DNA of 64,000 bases from Tigriopus japonicus (GCA_010645155.1 CM021322.1:1762987-1826986); one strand, 5' to 3'. Shown: positions 12,001-23,640, counted from the stretch's first letter. Numbers and translations are program-made. The notes: generated by a model not told the origin, from the sequence alone.

Positions 12001-14646
12001 ATTGCAAAATGATCCTTTCTTTTTTACACATAAAATATTACCATATGATCCGATTATATTCCAAAACACTTTTGTAGAAGTGAACACCTGAAAAAGGATG
12101 GGAAATTTTTGTTCGTACTAATTAAAAGACCGACGAGTCAATTTCTGACATTGTAAACACTCCAAAGTCATATTTCTGTAGCATAAAAGACTGGCGTCAT
12201 ATTTCTGGAGGGCAAAAGACTCGAAAGTCATTTTGAGACTCACTTTTGTACCAAAAGATTCGTAGGACTCGAGTCCGAGTCATTGGTTGATCGGCAAAAT
12301 GACTCTTAACTCGCAAGTCATCACAAAATTGACTCGTTTACAGCCCTAATCAATCCTAGCTGAGCATGCAGACCGAGTCGACAGTAGTTTAAACTAGCGA
12401 CCCTGTATAGTTCAAATCATCCAGTCCAGATGTCAAAGGGTGTCATTTTTAAATCAGATTTGGCAATCAAAGCAAAAGAAAGCGTTAAAATAGTCAACAG
12501 ATCATGCTCATCATGAAGTGCTTCATTGAAGAATAACTCGAGGTAATCCATTCCAGGGGGCGCTAAAATTCACGTCGACCAAAATCTTTAATCAATCTAT
12601 CTATGGTTCTTGTTTAATAACTCCAAGAAAAGACAAGACCTTGCTCATTTTTCAATTCAAACTAAAAGTTCACAAACATGCTCATTTATATATGCTCGTT
12701 TAGGTTAGATTTGACGTATTTGAAAAAAAACCACCGTATGTAACAAAAATGGCATTTTGATGCCCAGGAACACCAACTTTATGCAAAATTTCGCCAAAAA
12801 AAAAACAGTGCAACAAATCCCCTCTAATAATCAGGCCCACAAGATGGTTGAACAGGGCTACAAGGAAGTCTTAGGACAGCAAACGTTACTTGCTAAATAA
12901 TTCCAAATCGTTTTGGCTGACAATTTTTTTATATTGTTTATTTTTAATCATAAAATGATAACCATTTCTTGAAGCATATATAGTTCCAGTTTCAGACAAA
13001 ACGATCTCCTGTGGCCTTCCCAACAGCAAGGAGAGGGTACCTAGCATCGCCACAGAATGGATGTACCACATCCTTTCCAATCGCGTCCCAGGTAGCAGAA
13101 GGGTTTTACTCCAACCTTGCTTTCAATATCAAACAGCATTAGTAAATTGGATCATTTCGAGCTGGGGAGGAAGGGAGTCAGAGCTTCGAATTTCAATATT
13201 GGAGTTCCATTGAGTACTAAGGCAGCCATTTTTTGTACTTTGTCCTTGCACCCTTTTTGCTTAGTTCATAACCATTAGGTGTTGTAACACGCTGATTAGC
13301 TGCGAGGGCACTCAACGTGGGAAGAGTAGAGAGATGTTTTTCAATTCTAGTTCTATTTGACAAAGAAAGGGGCTTATTTACAGTAGAGCACTATAGTAAC
13401 AGAGTACGGTCATAAAGTGCGCCATCTTGTGGATTTCATGCGGCAACAGCTTGCAGTTCCCATGATACACATATTTTTGAAGATTGCAAGGGCCATTCAT
13501 CAGTTTTGGACAAACTAAAGGGGCCAAAATGGTGATGGTGGAACTCCAAATAGAACTTAAGTGTTTTTCTGATGAATTTTGGCATAGATCATGCCTGGAT
13601 TACCTTTTCAGTAGTCAGATTTCCATGCCAATTTGAAAAGGATCATACCAAAAATTTCAACCAAAAACCACCACAGGTCCATTAACAATACTCGGTCAAC
13701 ATTCAGCTCAGCTCTGAGGGATAAGAGCCATTCAAACTTTCTAAAATGTCTTTACTATTTTTTTGACCTCTGCACCAACGATCTTGCCCATTCTGCCACC
13801 ACGTGTCATGAATTGAGGCTGAATCATGACACTCTATTGAAGAGGATGTAGTGCGTCCATGCTGTGGTGATGCAAGCTGCAGTCTCCTTGCTGTTGTGAA
13901 GGCCACAGGTGGTCGTTTTATCTGATATTTGGTCAACACATGCTCCAGAATATGGTCATCATTTTATGACAAAATAAAATTCTTGTCAGTCAAAACAATT
14001 TAGAGTTAACTACTAAGTTTGTTGTCCTAAGACTTATTGGTCATCCAGAAATCACATTACATTATACAATGTAATTACTAAGATCTTTAGTTTCTAATTG
14101 CCATTCATGTATTCAAAAAATCATTCGCAGAGAAATAAGATTATCTAGCTGAATGTAACTCAATACCTTTTTCTAACATGCTTTTTTCATGTGTTGAGAA
14201 TCATTGCTTTCAGAGGGAACATTCATCCGGTGAAATCATCAAATCAAAAGGACGGCAAAGCAAAACAAGAGTCCATCTACAGTGATGTCATGGTGGCTTT
14301 TTCTACTTTGCCGGGATATGTCAGCTTCCGCAGTGACAGCGAAGGAACCTTTTTCATTCAAACGCTGTGCTCTGTATTCAGTGCTAAAGCCTGCGAAATG
14401 GACGTCGCCAGCATGATGAATATGGTCGCTGAGAAAATGCAAGACGAGCAAAACAAGCCTGAGAAAATGCAAGACGAGCAAAACAAGCCTGAGAAAATGC
14501 AAGACGAGCAAAACAAGCCTGAGAAAATGCAAGACGCCTCTCAAAACCCTACACTACAAACCCCTTGCATCGAATATCGCGGGTTCTGGAAAAAGCTTTA
14601 TTTCAATTTTGCACAAAGAAATTTGTCAAATAAAATATTTGAATAA
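9100..14646 (+). CDS. Ankyrin-repeat caspase, paralogue 2 (first exon not found)
   Basis: Exons found are 9100-9832, 10745-11193 and 14214-14646. Phases match exons 2-4 of the upstream paralogue, giving about 537 aa plus a missing N-terminal exon. Exon 9100 starts after a polypyrimidine-AG with one base completing a codon, exactly as in paralogue 1. The first exon codes about five divergent ankyrin repeats (TPLIAASILGVLEAVQYLL, TALQWAAYFGH, GALHAAIKGR). The p20 part begins EYDLVGTNGG; catalytic His is codon 11057-11059 (IMSHG) and catalytic Cys is codon 11189-11191 in NTCRG, instead of the usual QAC(R/Q/G)G. Both S1 arginines remain (NRVGS and VSFR). The p10 part ends CIEYRGFWKKLYF. The fourth intron of paralogue 1 is absent here, and three perfect 10-aa repeats fill the linker. 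AATAAA occurs inside the last codons (14629-14634). Probably an active or recently active protease; the missing start could reflect a distant or lost exon. Confidence 0.85.
11396..11741. repeat. 30-bp minisatellite in caspase 2 intron
   Basis: About ten near-identical 30-bp units of the form TTTAGGTCAAAAATTTTCGA followed by TCTCGTTGTC. Occasional single-base variants occur, and there are degenerate half-units on the left. It lies in the 3020-nt intron between the exon with the catalytic Cys and the p10 exon. Because 30 is divisible by three, both strands show long open frames here; these are artefacts of the repeat and not genes. Confidence 0.95.
14431..14536 (+). repeat. In-frame 30-bp coding tandem repeat in caspase 2
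   Basis: Three identical 30-bp units (starting at 14431, 14461 and 14491) and a partial fourth (14521) encode the 10-aa unit EKMQDEQNKP. They lie between the MMNM motif and the final p10 strand, where paralogue 1 has its last intron junction and a shorter charged linker. Perfect identity indicates very recent expansion, or homogenisation. The reading frame is kept. Confidence 0.95.
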
Positions 14647-14695
14647 TGACAAGAGAACAGGAAAAGTAGCACTGTCTGGAAATGTTCATCAAATA

Positions 14696-16288
14696 TCATG
14701 CTACTATCTTCACATCGGCACATCCCATGAACGTTTCTTGGGGCCCACATCCCAACGCTTCACTTCCATCGTCGCAAACACCCCAAGAGTTACCCGTGAT
14801 CCACTTCCACTGCATCAATGAAGCATGAAATTGAGAGAAATTATATTTTTTATTCATTGTTATTACGTCGTGAAATAACCTTTTCTTGTTACGCTTAAGG
14901 CATCTACAAACCTGAAATATGCATTGCTCACAAGTGACGTTGTCGGGTAACTTGACTTGTAGGCTGAAAAACCGTTCGTCCCAAGTATCCAAAGGGTAAT
15001 TCTCTAATCCACCGCTTGTTGGTAGCAGACCAATGCTGTGGATGATAAATAATACATTTTTTAACCATTTGATTGATCATGAGCGTAAAAGGATCACTAA
15101 GCTGTTTGTTCAAACCCTCCCGCAGTAAGACCTAGCAATTGAAATTGCTGATTTAATTGACAAGGCATTTTTGTTGCAAAAAGTCTTTTTTCTAAGCCTT
15201 CTTGAAATAGATTCACCTCCTCCTCCTCCTGATCTTTTTTCTGGCATATCTGCTTGACTGCTTGATTTGAGGTTGCCCAAGAGGGTCATTTAGATGTTTC
15301 CGTTAAACAAGGCTGTTGGCAAAGTTGAGATGTAATAAGAGTCTGAAATATGAGTTTCAACCATTGATCAAAATATTTGATTTTTTTCATATCAAAATTT
15401 TTACATATCAGTCTGAACAGCCGTGCGTACCAGCATGGCGACTGTGTAAGTGCTCCCCAGGCGAAAATTCAAATCATGTAGGATTGGAATTAGGCTGTCG
15501 GGAGAATCCTTCATTTTTTTACCTATTTGTCTTGGTCGGGAACATATACAGTAGGAGCTGGACAATTTTTTAAATACGTGCACTTACTATTCCTGATCAA
15601 CCCACTATTCAAGGGTTGAACAGATCGGCCGAGAGTAACTCGTTGGTAGATCAAATATCATTTAAATATTGATTTTATGCGGTAACGTTAATGATTACTT
15701 ATTAACTTTTTCTACAAGGAATTTTCACTGGCTCGTGAAAACTCAAGTAACTTTTTACTTGCCTATCAAAACAATCCTGTTTAGGATCTTGATCGATATT
15801 GTCATTGGGGCAAATCTTGAACTCCCAATATCCTAGATGAGCTGTTGTGACTTCAATGGAAACATCAATCCACTGACCAGACTTGTATTCTTCAACAATA
15901 ATCCCGGACGCATAAATCCCACCTGGAGCCTCATGAGGAAACGGTCCATCATACGGGTCACCGCAAATGCCACATAATCCATTGTTCACTTCCCATTGAT
16001 GCTAGTTAGGGAAAGGAACAAAGTTGTCCAAGCGAGCAACAAAGTACTTTGAATCTCTTACCTTAAATCCCCCGCAGAAAAGCTCGTTATCGTTGTAATC
16101 GGGAACGGTGTCGTAACCATCTCTCCACATTGATGCACGACAAGCTGGAACTCGAAGTCGACCATGGCCAGACACGAGGGATAAACCAATCTGAACATGG
16201 GATATCAGAAAATTTGCTCTTAAAAATGAATTTGAAAGGGTGTACTTACGAAAAGGAACAAAGTAAAGAGATAAAAAGAGGGACTCAT
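14696..16288 (-). CDS. Secreted AA15 lytic polysaccharide monooxygenase (5 exons)
   Basis: Exons on the - strand: 16288-16250, 16190-16062, 16001-15763, 15035-14912 and 14809-14696, giving 214 aa. Residues 1-21 form a signal peptide split by a 59-nt intron and ending LSLVSG. Cleavage exposes His22 of HGRL, the first ligand of the copper histidine brace. Family hallmarks follow in order: CRASMWRDGYDTVPDYNDNE, CGICGDP, TAHLGYWEF with the second brace histidine, LPDNVTCEQC, and GNSWGVCDDG to CGPQETFMGCADV with the axial Phe. The many cysteines fit an extracellular disulfide-bonded fold. AA15 enzymes oxidatively cleave chitin and sometimes cellulose; in arthropods they act in cuticle remodelling or digestion. 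No extra carbohydrate-binding domain or GPI tail is visible. The stop is 49 bp from the convergent caspase 2 stop. Intron 3 seems to have a GC donor. Confidence 0.93.
15555..15700 (+). mobile_element. LINE 3'-end remnant inside LPMO intron 3
   Basis: This stretch resembles the 3' end of the LINE copy at 18847-18990: the core TTTTTAAATAC, then CAACCCACTATTCAAGGGTTG, then TAACTCGTTGGTAGATCAAAT. It is diverged and truncated. It lies in the 727-nt third intron of the LPMO gene, opposite to that gene's direction, and does not touch an exon. Confidence 0.8.
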
Positions 16289-17871
16289 ATCAAATTTCTG
16301 ATTCAACGACGATGCTGTATGAATTTTTCTGTTACACTAGTTGCACTCTGAGGGATGTTACTCTTTATATTTAAATTATGTCTGTCTATGCTTGTCTTAT
16401 CTATTTAGCTGACTACGATACTTGCACATTTTTAAGTGAGCAACTTTTAGTTTAGTTTAACTTTATATCCAACTTATTTTTTGCCGATGAACCCATTCGC
16501 TTTCGGGCCAAATCTCGGTAACAATTTATATTATGGTTTCGATAAACATGCGCAAAATTAGACCTGGGAAATCATCGGACTTTTGATTTGCCATTTGAAA
16601 ATTACGGAACATCCAAACTTGCAACTTTCACATTAGTTGAGCTATCTCCCTATGTCATACAAATCAAGATGAATTTGTAAGTACCTTTAATCTTGCGATG
16701 ACTTACTTTTAGGCGGTTTTCGTTTAGTGTCGTTATATATTTATTTCTATTTATTTTCGTTTTATATATGGGATTCAACCCATTTTTGGCTGACTTTTTG
16801 ATTTAGGGGCCTTGTGTTCATCCTTACCATTGCTTTCCAATGCAAGTGTTATAATTTTCGTAGAAACGTTGTTAAAATCTCGTGAATTTGTTCTTGTTAA
16901 CTCTTTAGACTTCATAGTGGATGATAAGATAATTGTTTTCATTATCGCAGCCCTTATTACACATCAGGAGAGCAAACAATTTCTTACATTCCTTCATCTT
17001 TACATGCAGCCCTGGTTTTTGTGCTACATTTTGTGACTTGTCAATCACCGTTTACTCTAATAAGTTGTTCGGCCAAAATCACAATTCTACAAAACTGGAC
17101 TCCTGTTCTGTTTTCGACAATTGTAAAACCCTCAAGCAAAGATTGAGCCAAGGATACTTTTTCTTAACCTATATATTAGGAAACAAACTTTTACAAAACT
17201 CAATCCATACTTGGTGAATTCTGGTAACATATTTGAATGTGCTCCCATTGCTGATTAATTCTTCCTCTCTAAGCATAATTTTTACAATGAAGGAAGAACC
17301 CAATTTGGGCAAGAAAACCCTTTATATGTTATTTTTTTCCAAATTGCTCTCCAAACAATTAGTAACTCAAAAAATTTCGCTCAATACCACATGTAAATAG
17401 CTGTCGTATTTTGGTATTGTAGGTGATAAAAAAAGATAAATACATTATCTTGTCTTCACTAGGACCTGGATATATTTTGAAACCTAGAGTGATTACTTTT
17501 TCAAGTTATTCACCTCAAAGGCGACTAATGAACAAAGTTATTATCCTATATCCTTTTCTTTTCCATCAATGGCTTCTTGACACCAATTTTCACGAAAAAC
17601 ATAGATTCGTCTTTTTCCCTTCGAATGTTTTCTTCTATTTTAGATAATTCTGCGATACAAGTTTCTTTTTGCTCAATCAAATTGTCTGTCCTAGTCTGTC
17701 CTATTCCCTTTTTAGTGCCTTCAGTTATGAAAGTATTGATTGAACAAACGCGGATCGGAGCCAAACGAAAACTGGACCAACAACCTCAAACAACATGGTG
17801 GTACAAAACAACAGTTAGGCCGCATGTTAACGCACTTAATTCAAAAGCAAGAGTATACAAAAAAGAGAGTT
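16289..17871. other. Upstream of LPMO; no gene seen
   Basis: The LPMO promoter would lie at its left end (- strand). The rest is AT-rich with only short uninformative frames. Confidence 0.5.
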
Positions 17872-19040
17872 CGGGATCAAGGGTAAGGTTCTGAATTGGA
17901 TTGGTAGTTTCATGAGTGATAGGAAGCAATTGGTCAAGGTTGAAGGATCATTTAGTGACATATATGATGTCAAGTCAGGTGTTCCACAAGGTTCAATTTT
18001 AGGTCCGCTCCTGTTTATTCTCTTTATTGCTCCTCTTCAGAAGTTTAGAACAATAGCCAGTCTTTCTTCATATGCTGATGACACAAAATTAGTTTGTGGA
18101 AGGAATGGTCAGGACTCAAAATATTTAGTTGAGGACTTGGAGAAAGTCTACTCTTGGGTTGGTCAGAGTAACATGGCTTTGAACGGGATGAAATTCCGCA
18201 CAATGACGTATGGGGCGTCAAAATTAGATGTTCCGCTCAAAGACAATGGTGGTTGTGATATTGAGTAGGTATCGTCCATGAGGGATTTGGGAGTTGTCTT
18301 ACAAGATGATGGAAAGTTTGACGAGCATATCCAGTTGAAAGTGGGGAAGGCATTTCAAACGTGCGGCTGGATCTATCGCACTTTCAAGTTCAGAGATAGT
18401 ATTAAGATGCTAACTCTGTACAAGTCGATTGTTCAGCCGCATCTTGAATATGCCTCACCCATTTGGGCTCCAATGTTCAGCAGGTTTGCAAAAGGTCGAG
18501 CAGGTCCAAAGATGTTTTACTAGGAACATCACAGGAATGAGAGAGCTCTCGTATTGGGAGAGGCTCCAGAAGTTAGGCCTGTTCAGTACTCAGAGAAGGT
18601 ATGAAAGGTATCTGATACTGTATGTCTTCAAGAGCATTCATGGGCTCTGTCCTAACCCAGGATTTGAGATCAGTTGTAGCGATCGTAGAGGTTTTACGTG
18701 TGCTCTGAGAGCACCTCCAAATCCTAAGGAATCAAGGCTAGTTCGAAAAATGAAGTCCTCCTCTCTTGTTTATCGGGCTCCTTCATTGCTCAATTTGTTG
18801 CCCATTAGTCTTCGTCGAGAATATGTAGGAGCTGATCCTCTAACAGCATTTGAGGCAGGATTGGACAAATTTTTAAATACTATTCCTGACCAACCCACTA
18901 TTCAAGGGTTGTACAGATCTACCAACAGTAACTCATTGGCAGATCAAATTTCATATAAACGGCAATTTTATAAACTAAATTAATCATTAACTCTCTTTAC
19001 AGGGAATCCCATTCCTTGTAGCGGTATTAAAAAAATAAAA
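17872..19040 (+). pseudogene. Jockey/CR1-type LINE reverse transcriptase, broken copy 1
   Basis: The readable RT part holds SGVPQGSILGPLLFILFI and the catalytic YADDTKL box, followed by the RT C-terminal region (RDLGVVLQDDGKFDEHI, LEYASPIWAP, LSYWERLQKLGL). These are typical of Jockey/CR1-like non-LTR elements. An in-frame TAG at 18266-18268 and a small deletion near 18475 break the frame. It ends in a 3' tail (GGAATCCCATTCCTTGTAGC) and A-rich DNA. The 5' half, with the endonuclease, is absent or unrecognisable; 17760-17870 might be a degraded upstream piece. Confidence 0.88.
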
Positions 19041-20009
19041 AAAAATTAAAGGGCAAAAATATTTTGCCCTCAGTCCGAATCCGATAGCATTCGGATCCTA
19101 TCGATAGCTGTACTCCAGATGTTAGGGCTGTACAGTAACTTTTGTTTCCTAACTTCGGAAGCCTTTTGTACAGTCAGTATACATTTTGAATCAATCAACA
19201 TTGAGCTCAATAGATTGTAGGAAACAAAAGTTTCCGACTTTTTATCATTGCGAGCTTATGAGTGACTGTTTCATGAACAAAAAATTCCATTTCTTTACTG
19301 CGTTAAAGAAAAATAACTTTTTTCATTCACCTTCATCTTTTCGAAGGCAAAGAATATCACTTACCAAGGATATTTTGCAACATACCACTCTTCTATCCTA
19401 TTCTAGCTATGTGGGGAAGAAGGATTAGTCAGGAACTTGAACGAATAGGCGAGCCGTGTGATGGTCTTGAAGGTCAGCAAAAGGCTGCGATTCTTAGACC
19501 TGGTGTTGCACCCAAAGCCTAAGGAACCGGCAACGGCAATATTTTGTATGATTGCGGGTTGGCTACGTATAATTCACAACTTTTTGTTTGACCAAAAATC
19601 TTAAAACAAAAATGCTTTTAGCCTTTTATTTTCAACAAAAGACTCATAACTCAATCAATTGACTTGAACTCAAACTCAATTGACCCCTTAGATGGTCATG
19701 CAACAAGAACCTTTCATGATTGAAATGGATTTTTATTTTTATTTTTTTAAATGCGAAAAAACAAGCTATTTTAGCTTTTGCATGATTCAAGATGTGTTTT
19801 CAGAAATTTAGTTGGCCTCGCTCACATCATGGCAAAGAATTTCCATTTATCGGCCGCTGAGTTGTGCATAAGCATATGTCTGAAACCGAACCATCCATAT
19901 CATCTAACCTACCAATACTGTCCCTTTAATAAAGAATGATAATGACGTCTAATACGTTGCGAATAAAGATAAACTTCCACTTGCCCCTCTTCCAAGTTAC
20001 CATTTATGA
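19041..20009. other. No gene seen
   Basis: AT-rich DNA; only short frames without features. Confidence 0.5.
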
Positions 20010-20145
20010 ATATAAATTTAAGAATATTCATTACGGTTAGACTTTTGAATTATGGATATGAATTTAAGAATATTCATTATGGTTAGACTTTTGAATTATG
20101 GATATGAATTTAAAAATATTCGTTATGGTTAGACTTTTGAATTAT
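20010..20145. repeat. 46-bp tandem repeat, about 2.7 units
   Basis: Units containing GGTTAGACTTTTGAATTATG then GATATGAATTTAAGAATATT repeat nearly three times with few changes. No coding sense is apparent. Confidence 0.85.
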
Positions 20146-20538
20146 GGCCATGGTGCCGCCATCAAAGCCCGCTGTCGAGAGCCTTCTAATCTCATCAATT
20201 CCTGTTTGATTGGACTTCACTCAAAGTCGTGCCTGTTCCTAAAGGAACCCGGACTGCTCATATCAAAGGTTTTTTTTCTGAAATTTTCCTGTCAGCAAAT
20301 TCTGTGGCATGCATGCTTTCTGGATTTCACCAATTTCAAATTGTTTATGAATCTGGACGTATTGATATTAAAACCTTTAAACAGTCACAAAAGCAAATGA
20401 TCACAACAGTAGTAAGTTAGCGTTCTGTAGTAGGCGCCTTTAGTGGTTGTGTACAACCAATGAAACTCAAAAACTGCTTTGGAAATGAGAAACTAAATAT
20501 CATCAAATTCTCAAGCCCAGATTTCTGATCGTCAAGGG

Positions 20539-20764
20539 CAGGGGAGTGCAAACTTATTTAGCAGTGGGCCAAATTGGCCGGACTGTTGGCGCTCGCGGGC
20601 CACACCTTCCAAAACGGCAAATAATAAAATGTGACCTTTCACGGGCCATGCCAAAATCATGCTGCGGGCCACAGCCTATTGAAAATGGCAGATCCTCTCG
20701 CGGGCCACGCGAAATCAGCTCGCGGGCCACATTTGGCCCACGGGCCAGGGTTTGCACATCCCTG
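20539..20764. mobile_element. 226-bp hAT-type MITE rich in GGGCCAC
   Basis: Inverted termini of the form CAGGGGAGTGCAAAC / GTTTGCACATCCCTG with the perfect 8-bp TSD GTCAAGGG (20531-20538, 20765-20772). The interior has about six subterminal copies of (G)CGGGCCAC on one strand, making it markedly GC-richer than its surroundings. Such subterminal repeats are typical hAT transposase-binding sites. Confidence 0.9.
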
Positions 20765-20772
20765 GTCAAGGG

Positions 20773-22599
20773 TACAGATCATGTCAAGATTTTTATTTTA
20801 TTTTATTGTTATTTTTCCAATAAGAAAAAACTTCGGTTAACAGCTCTAGCTGTTCTGGGTAACTGAATTTCCCATGATTATTTTGAAATCAATATTACAA
20901 ATGTTAAATACGGTGCTTCTTTTTTCCAATGATGATTGAATCGAGGTTAATGAAAGGGATCAGAGGATTGTCAATGGATTTCTAATCTTGCAGGAAAGCA
21001 ATTCTCTTACATTACTATCGTTTTCTGTACATCATTTGTCAAACGCATTGTGTGGTTACACTTGTACTAATAAATACAAGACTAGGTACAAAAAGTAAAT
21101 TACTGAATTTTCGAGAAAGATGCCTCCTACCTTGCAAGGAACGAAGGCAGCCAGTCTGAACAACTAGACCGCTTTTATCATGTTTACTAAATTAATTTCA
21201 GACGATTAATTAAGAGGGTGAATCTTAATTCATTAACTGACTCAAACTTTTATACTTGTGGACCTACTGTAGTAGATGTAGAGTTACAATCTTTGTCACG
21301 TTTTGGATGAAAGTGTTTGTCTTTATGGCTAGAAGTCCAGAAATATTCCAAGTTGACCAAGCGTGAGCGTTGAGAAACACAGGCGTTCAGTTTCGTTTTT
21401 TATAAGCAAAACGTTTTTATTAGACAAAATCTGGTCCTCTGTCTGGTCTTCTGGAGTTAGTTTGTAGTTATAACAAACTGCACTCTCTCAAACAAGGAGA
21501 TTGCGAAACGATTTGCAATGGGGTGCCAAAGCCTCGTAAAAGGGTATTTACAGAGGCATGGGGAGGAAGAACCTCCTGCAAACACGTTCATGACAGGATG
21601 TGTCTTCAGCTGATGATAAATAAACTGTTTTGTAATTTGAAATGTTCCATTTCAAATTGTCAGCGAAATAGTAAGGGATGAAGAGTACCACAATACTAAC
21701 CGAGCCATTTATGAATTGAGGGGTAAGACTAAAGGAAGCTTTCTTTTCATTACTATTAGTATTGTGTATCTTCTTACTTTTCTTGCGAGCAATAAGGCCT
21801 AAATCTAGAACAACGTTCCCAGATTATTGATTAACAAGTTCTCAAGTCCAGATCTTTGAGCCATTTAAGCAGGTGGTAAAATCTGTCTTAAGTTTGAATA
21901 AGGAGGCCTTGCAATCCCTGCATGCCTATTGAATTAGGAACCATGTTTATCACAGGATTTGTATCCTTCTGAGATTTAACTCAAAAAGGTGTAGCTTCCT
22001 TTTTCAGATATGAATCTCGTCTCCCAACTAGTTAACTTAAAAAGTTAAATAATCTGTGACACGAGAACTGGGATTCAAACATCAGAAGTGGTTTTTCCTA
22101 TGGAAACTATGGATTTAATCAGAGGTCTAAAGGACTTGTAACCTCCAATTGAATAAGTTAAGCAGATGGGTGCGTAGAAGATATTTAAGACTTCAACATT
22201 CAACACATCCATTTTTTTCCTTTTGGATGAAAAAGGAGTAAGTTCAGCCAATTTATTTAGATATGATTTTTTTTTTTGAAATATCAAGTCATTGTTCACT
22301 CCCTTAAAGCAACAAAGCCAAAATAAGATTTTTGAGAGATCAACTCTCCGTTACTTTTTCACTGTTGAGCAAACTGAACTCTTTTACGGACTGATTAAAA
22401 CTATAAATACATCAATGAAAATTTGGCATGCCTCTGGCTCCTAGCAGAAGTTTTGAAACTTGAAAGCTCAAAAAGGCAATTCTTCCGCAGATTTGAGTTT
22501 TTTCCCACGTAACTTGACCTTTTTGTAGATTTGACAAGGAATTACCCTTCTCCAAAAACAGCTGTCCTTCAAATCCAACTGAGGATTATGAAGTTCTCT
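20773..22599. other. No gene seen
   Basis: AT-rich, with no recognised repeat or exon. Weak GAACAA/AACCTT-type similarity to the satellite starts near its right end. Confidence 0.5.
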
Positions 22600-23640
22600 T
22601 GAACTTTATTTTCTGTTTTTCATGAAGAAGGATTTAATCCTTCTACGTGATGGTTTGTAATCAAGATCAAATTTAAGCATACATTTTGCACATACATCTT
22701 AGGACTTGAAAGCAAAGGCGATCCTTTTTTTTCGACGACCTCTAACCCTTTTTTTCCTTTTTATAAAGGAAATGGAAGGGCTGAAACCTTCTCAGTGATG
22801 GTTCATAATTATGAACAAGTTCAAGCATATGTCTTCTAAAGTAAAACAACTTGGGAATTAAAGCTTAGACGCGCTTATTTTTCCCCGACGGACTCTACCA
22901 CTCTCCAACCCTTTTTAACAATTTAGGACTTCAACCTTCTCTATGATGGTTCATGATTATGAACAAGTTGAAGCAAGTATCTGTGCAACTACTTCATATG
23001 ACTTGTAAGCTCAGACGAGCTTTTTTCCTTGAGAAACTTTAACCCTCTCTAACCCTTGTAAAAAGGTTACGAAGGACTTTAACCTTCTCTATTATTCCTT
23101 ATAATTATCAACAAGGTTGAGGAAGTATCGTGCAAATTCATCTCATGATTTGTAAGCTCAGACACGCGCGTTTCATTTATCTATTTCCTTGAGGGACCTT
23201 AACCCTTGTAAAGACTTAAGGACTTCGACCTTCTCCATGATGGTTCATGATTATGAACAAGTTTAAGCAAGTATCTTGCAAATTAATCTCATGATATGTG
23301 AGCTCAGACGAGCTCGTTTCATTTATCTATTTCTCTGAGTGACTCTAACCCTTGTAACGACTTAAGAAGGACTTTAACCTTTTCTATGAAGGTTCACAAT
23401 TATGAACAAGTTTAAGCAAGTATCTTGCAAATACATCATATGACTTACAGCTCAGACGAGCTTTTTTCCCTTGAGCGACTATAACCCTCGTAAAAAGGTT
23501 AAGAAGGACTTTAACCTTATCTATGATGGTTCATGATTATGAACAAGTTAAAGCAAGTATCTTGCAAATACATCATGACTTGTCAGCTCAGACGAGCTTT
23601 TTTCCCTGAGGGACTCTAACCCTCTCTAACCCTTCAAATG
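22600..23640. repeat. Degenerate satellite-like tandem array, period about 145-150 bp
   Basis: Roughly seven diverged units. The anchor TTCATGATTATGAACAAG recurs near 22650, 22802, 22950, 23099, 23244, 23393 and 23530, so spacings run 137-153 bp and centre near 148. Each unit also carries GACTTTAACCTTCTC, AAGCAAGTATCTTGCAAAT, GCTCAGACGAGC and CTCTAACCC. There is no open frame. Confidence 0.85.

Noticed and set aside
12886..13080. Minus-strand ORF slightly resembling a FLYWCH-type finger
   Set aside because: Key Trp-Cys-His positions are absent; it lies in the caspase 2 intron and is more likely chance.
14239..14544. Minus-strand ORF with VLHFLRLVLL repeats
   Set aside because: Shadow of the coding minisatellite in caspase 2 on the opposite strand.
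22600..23640. CRISPR-like regular repeat spacing
   Set aside because: Units are diverged throughout, with no constant repeat and unique spacer pattern; eukaryotic context.
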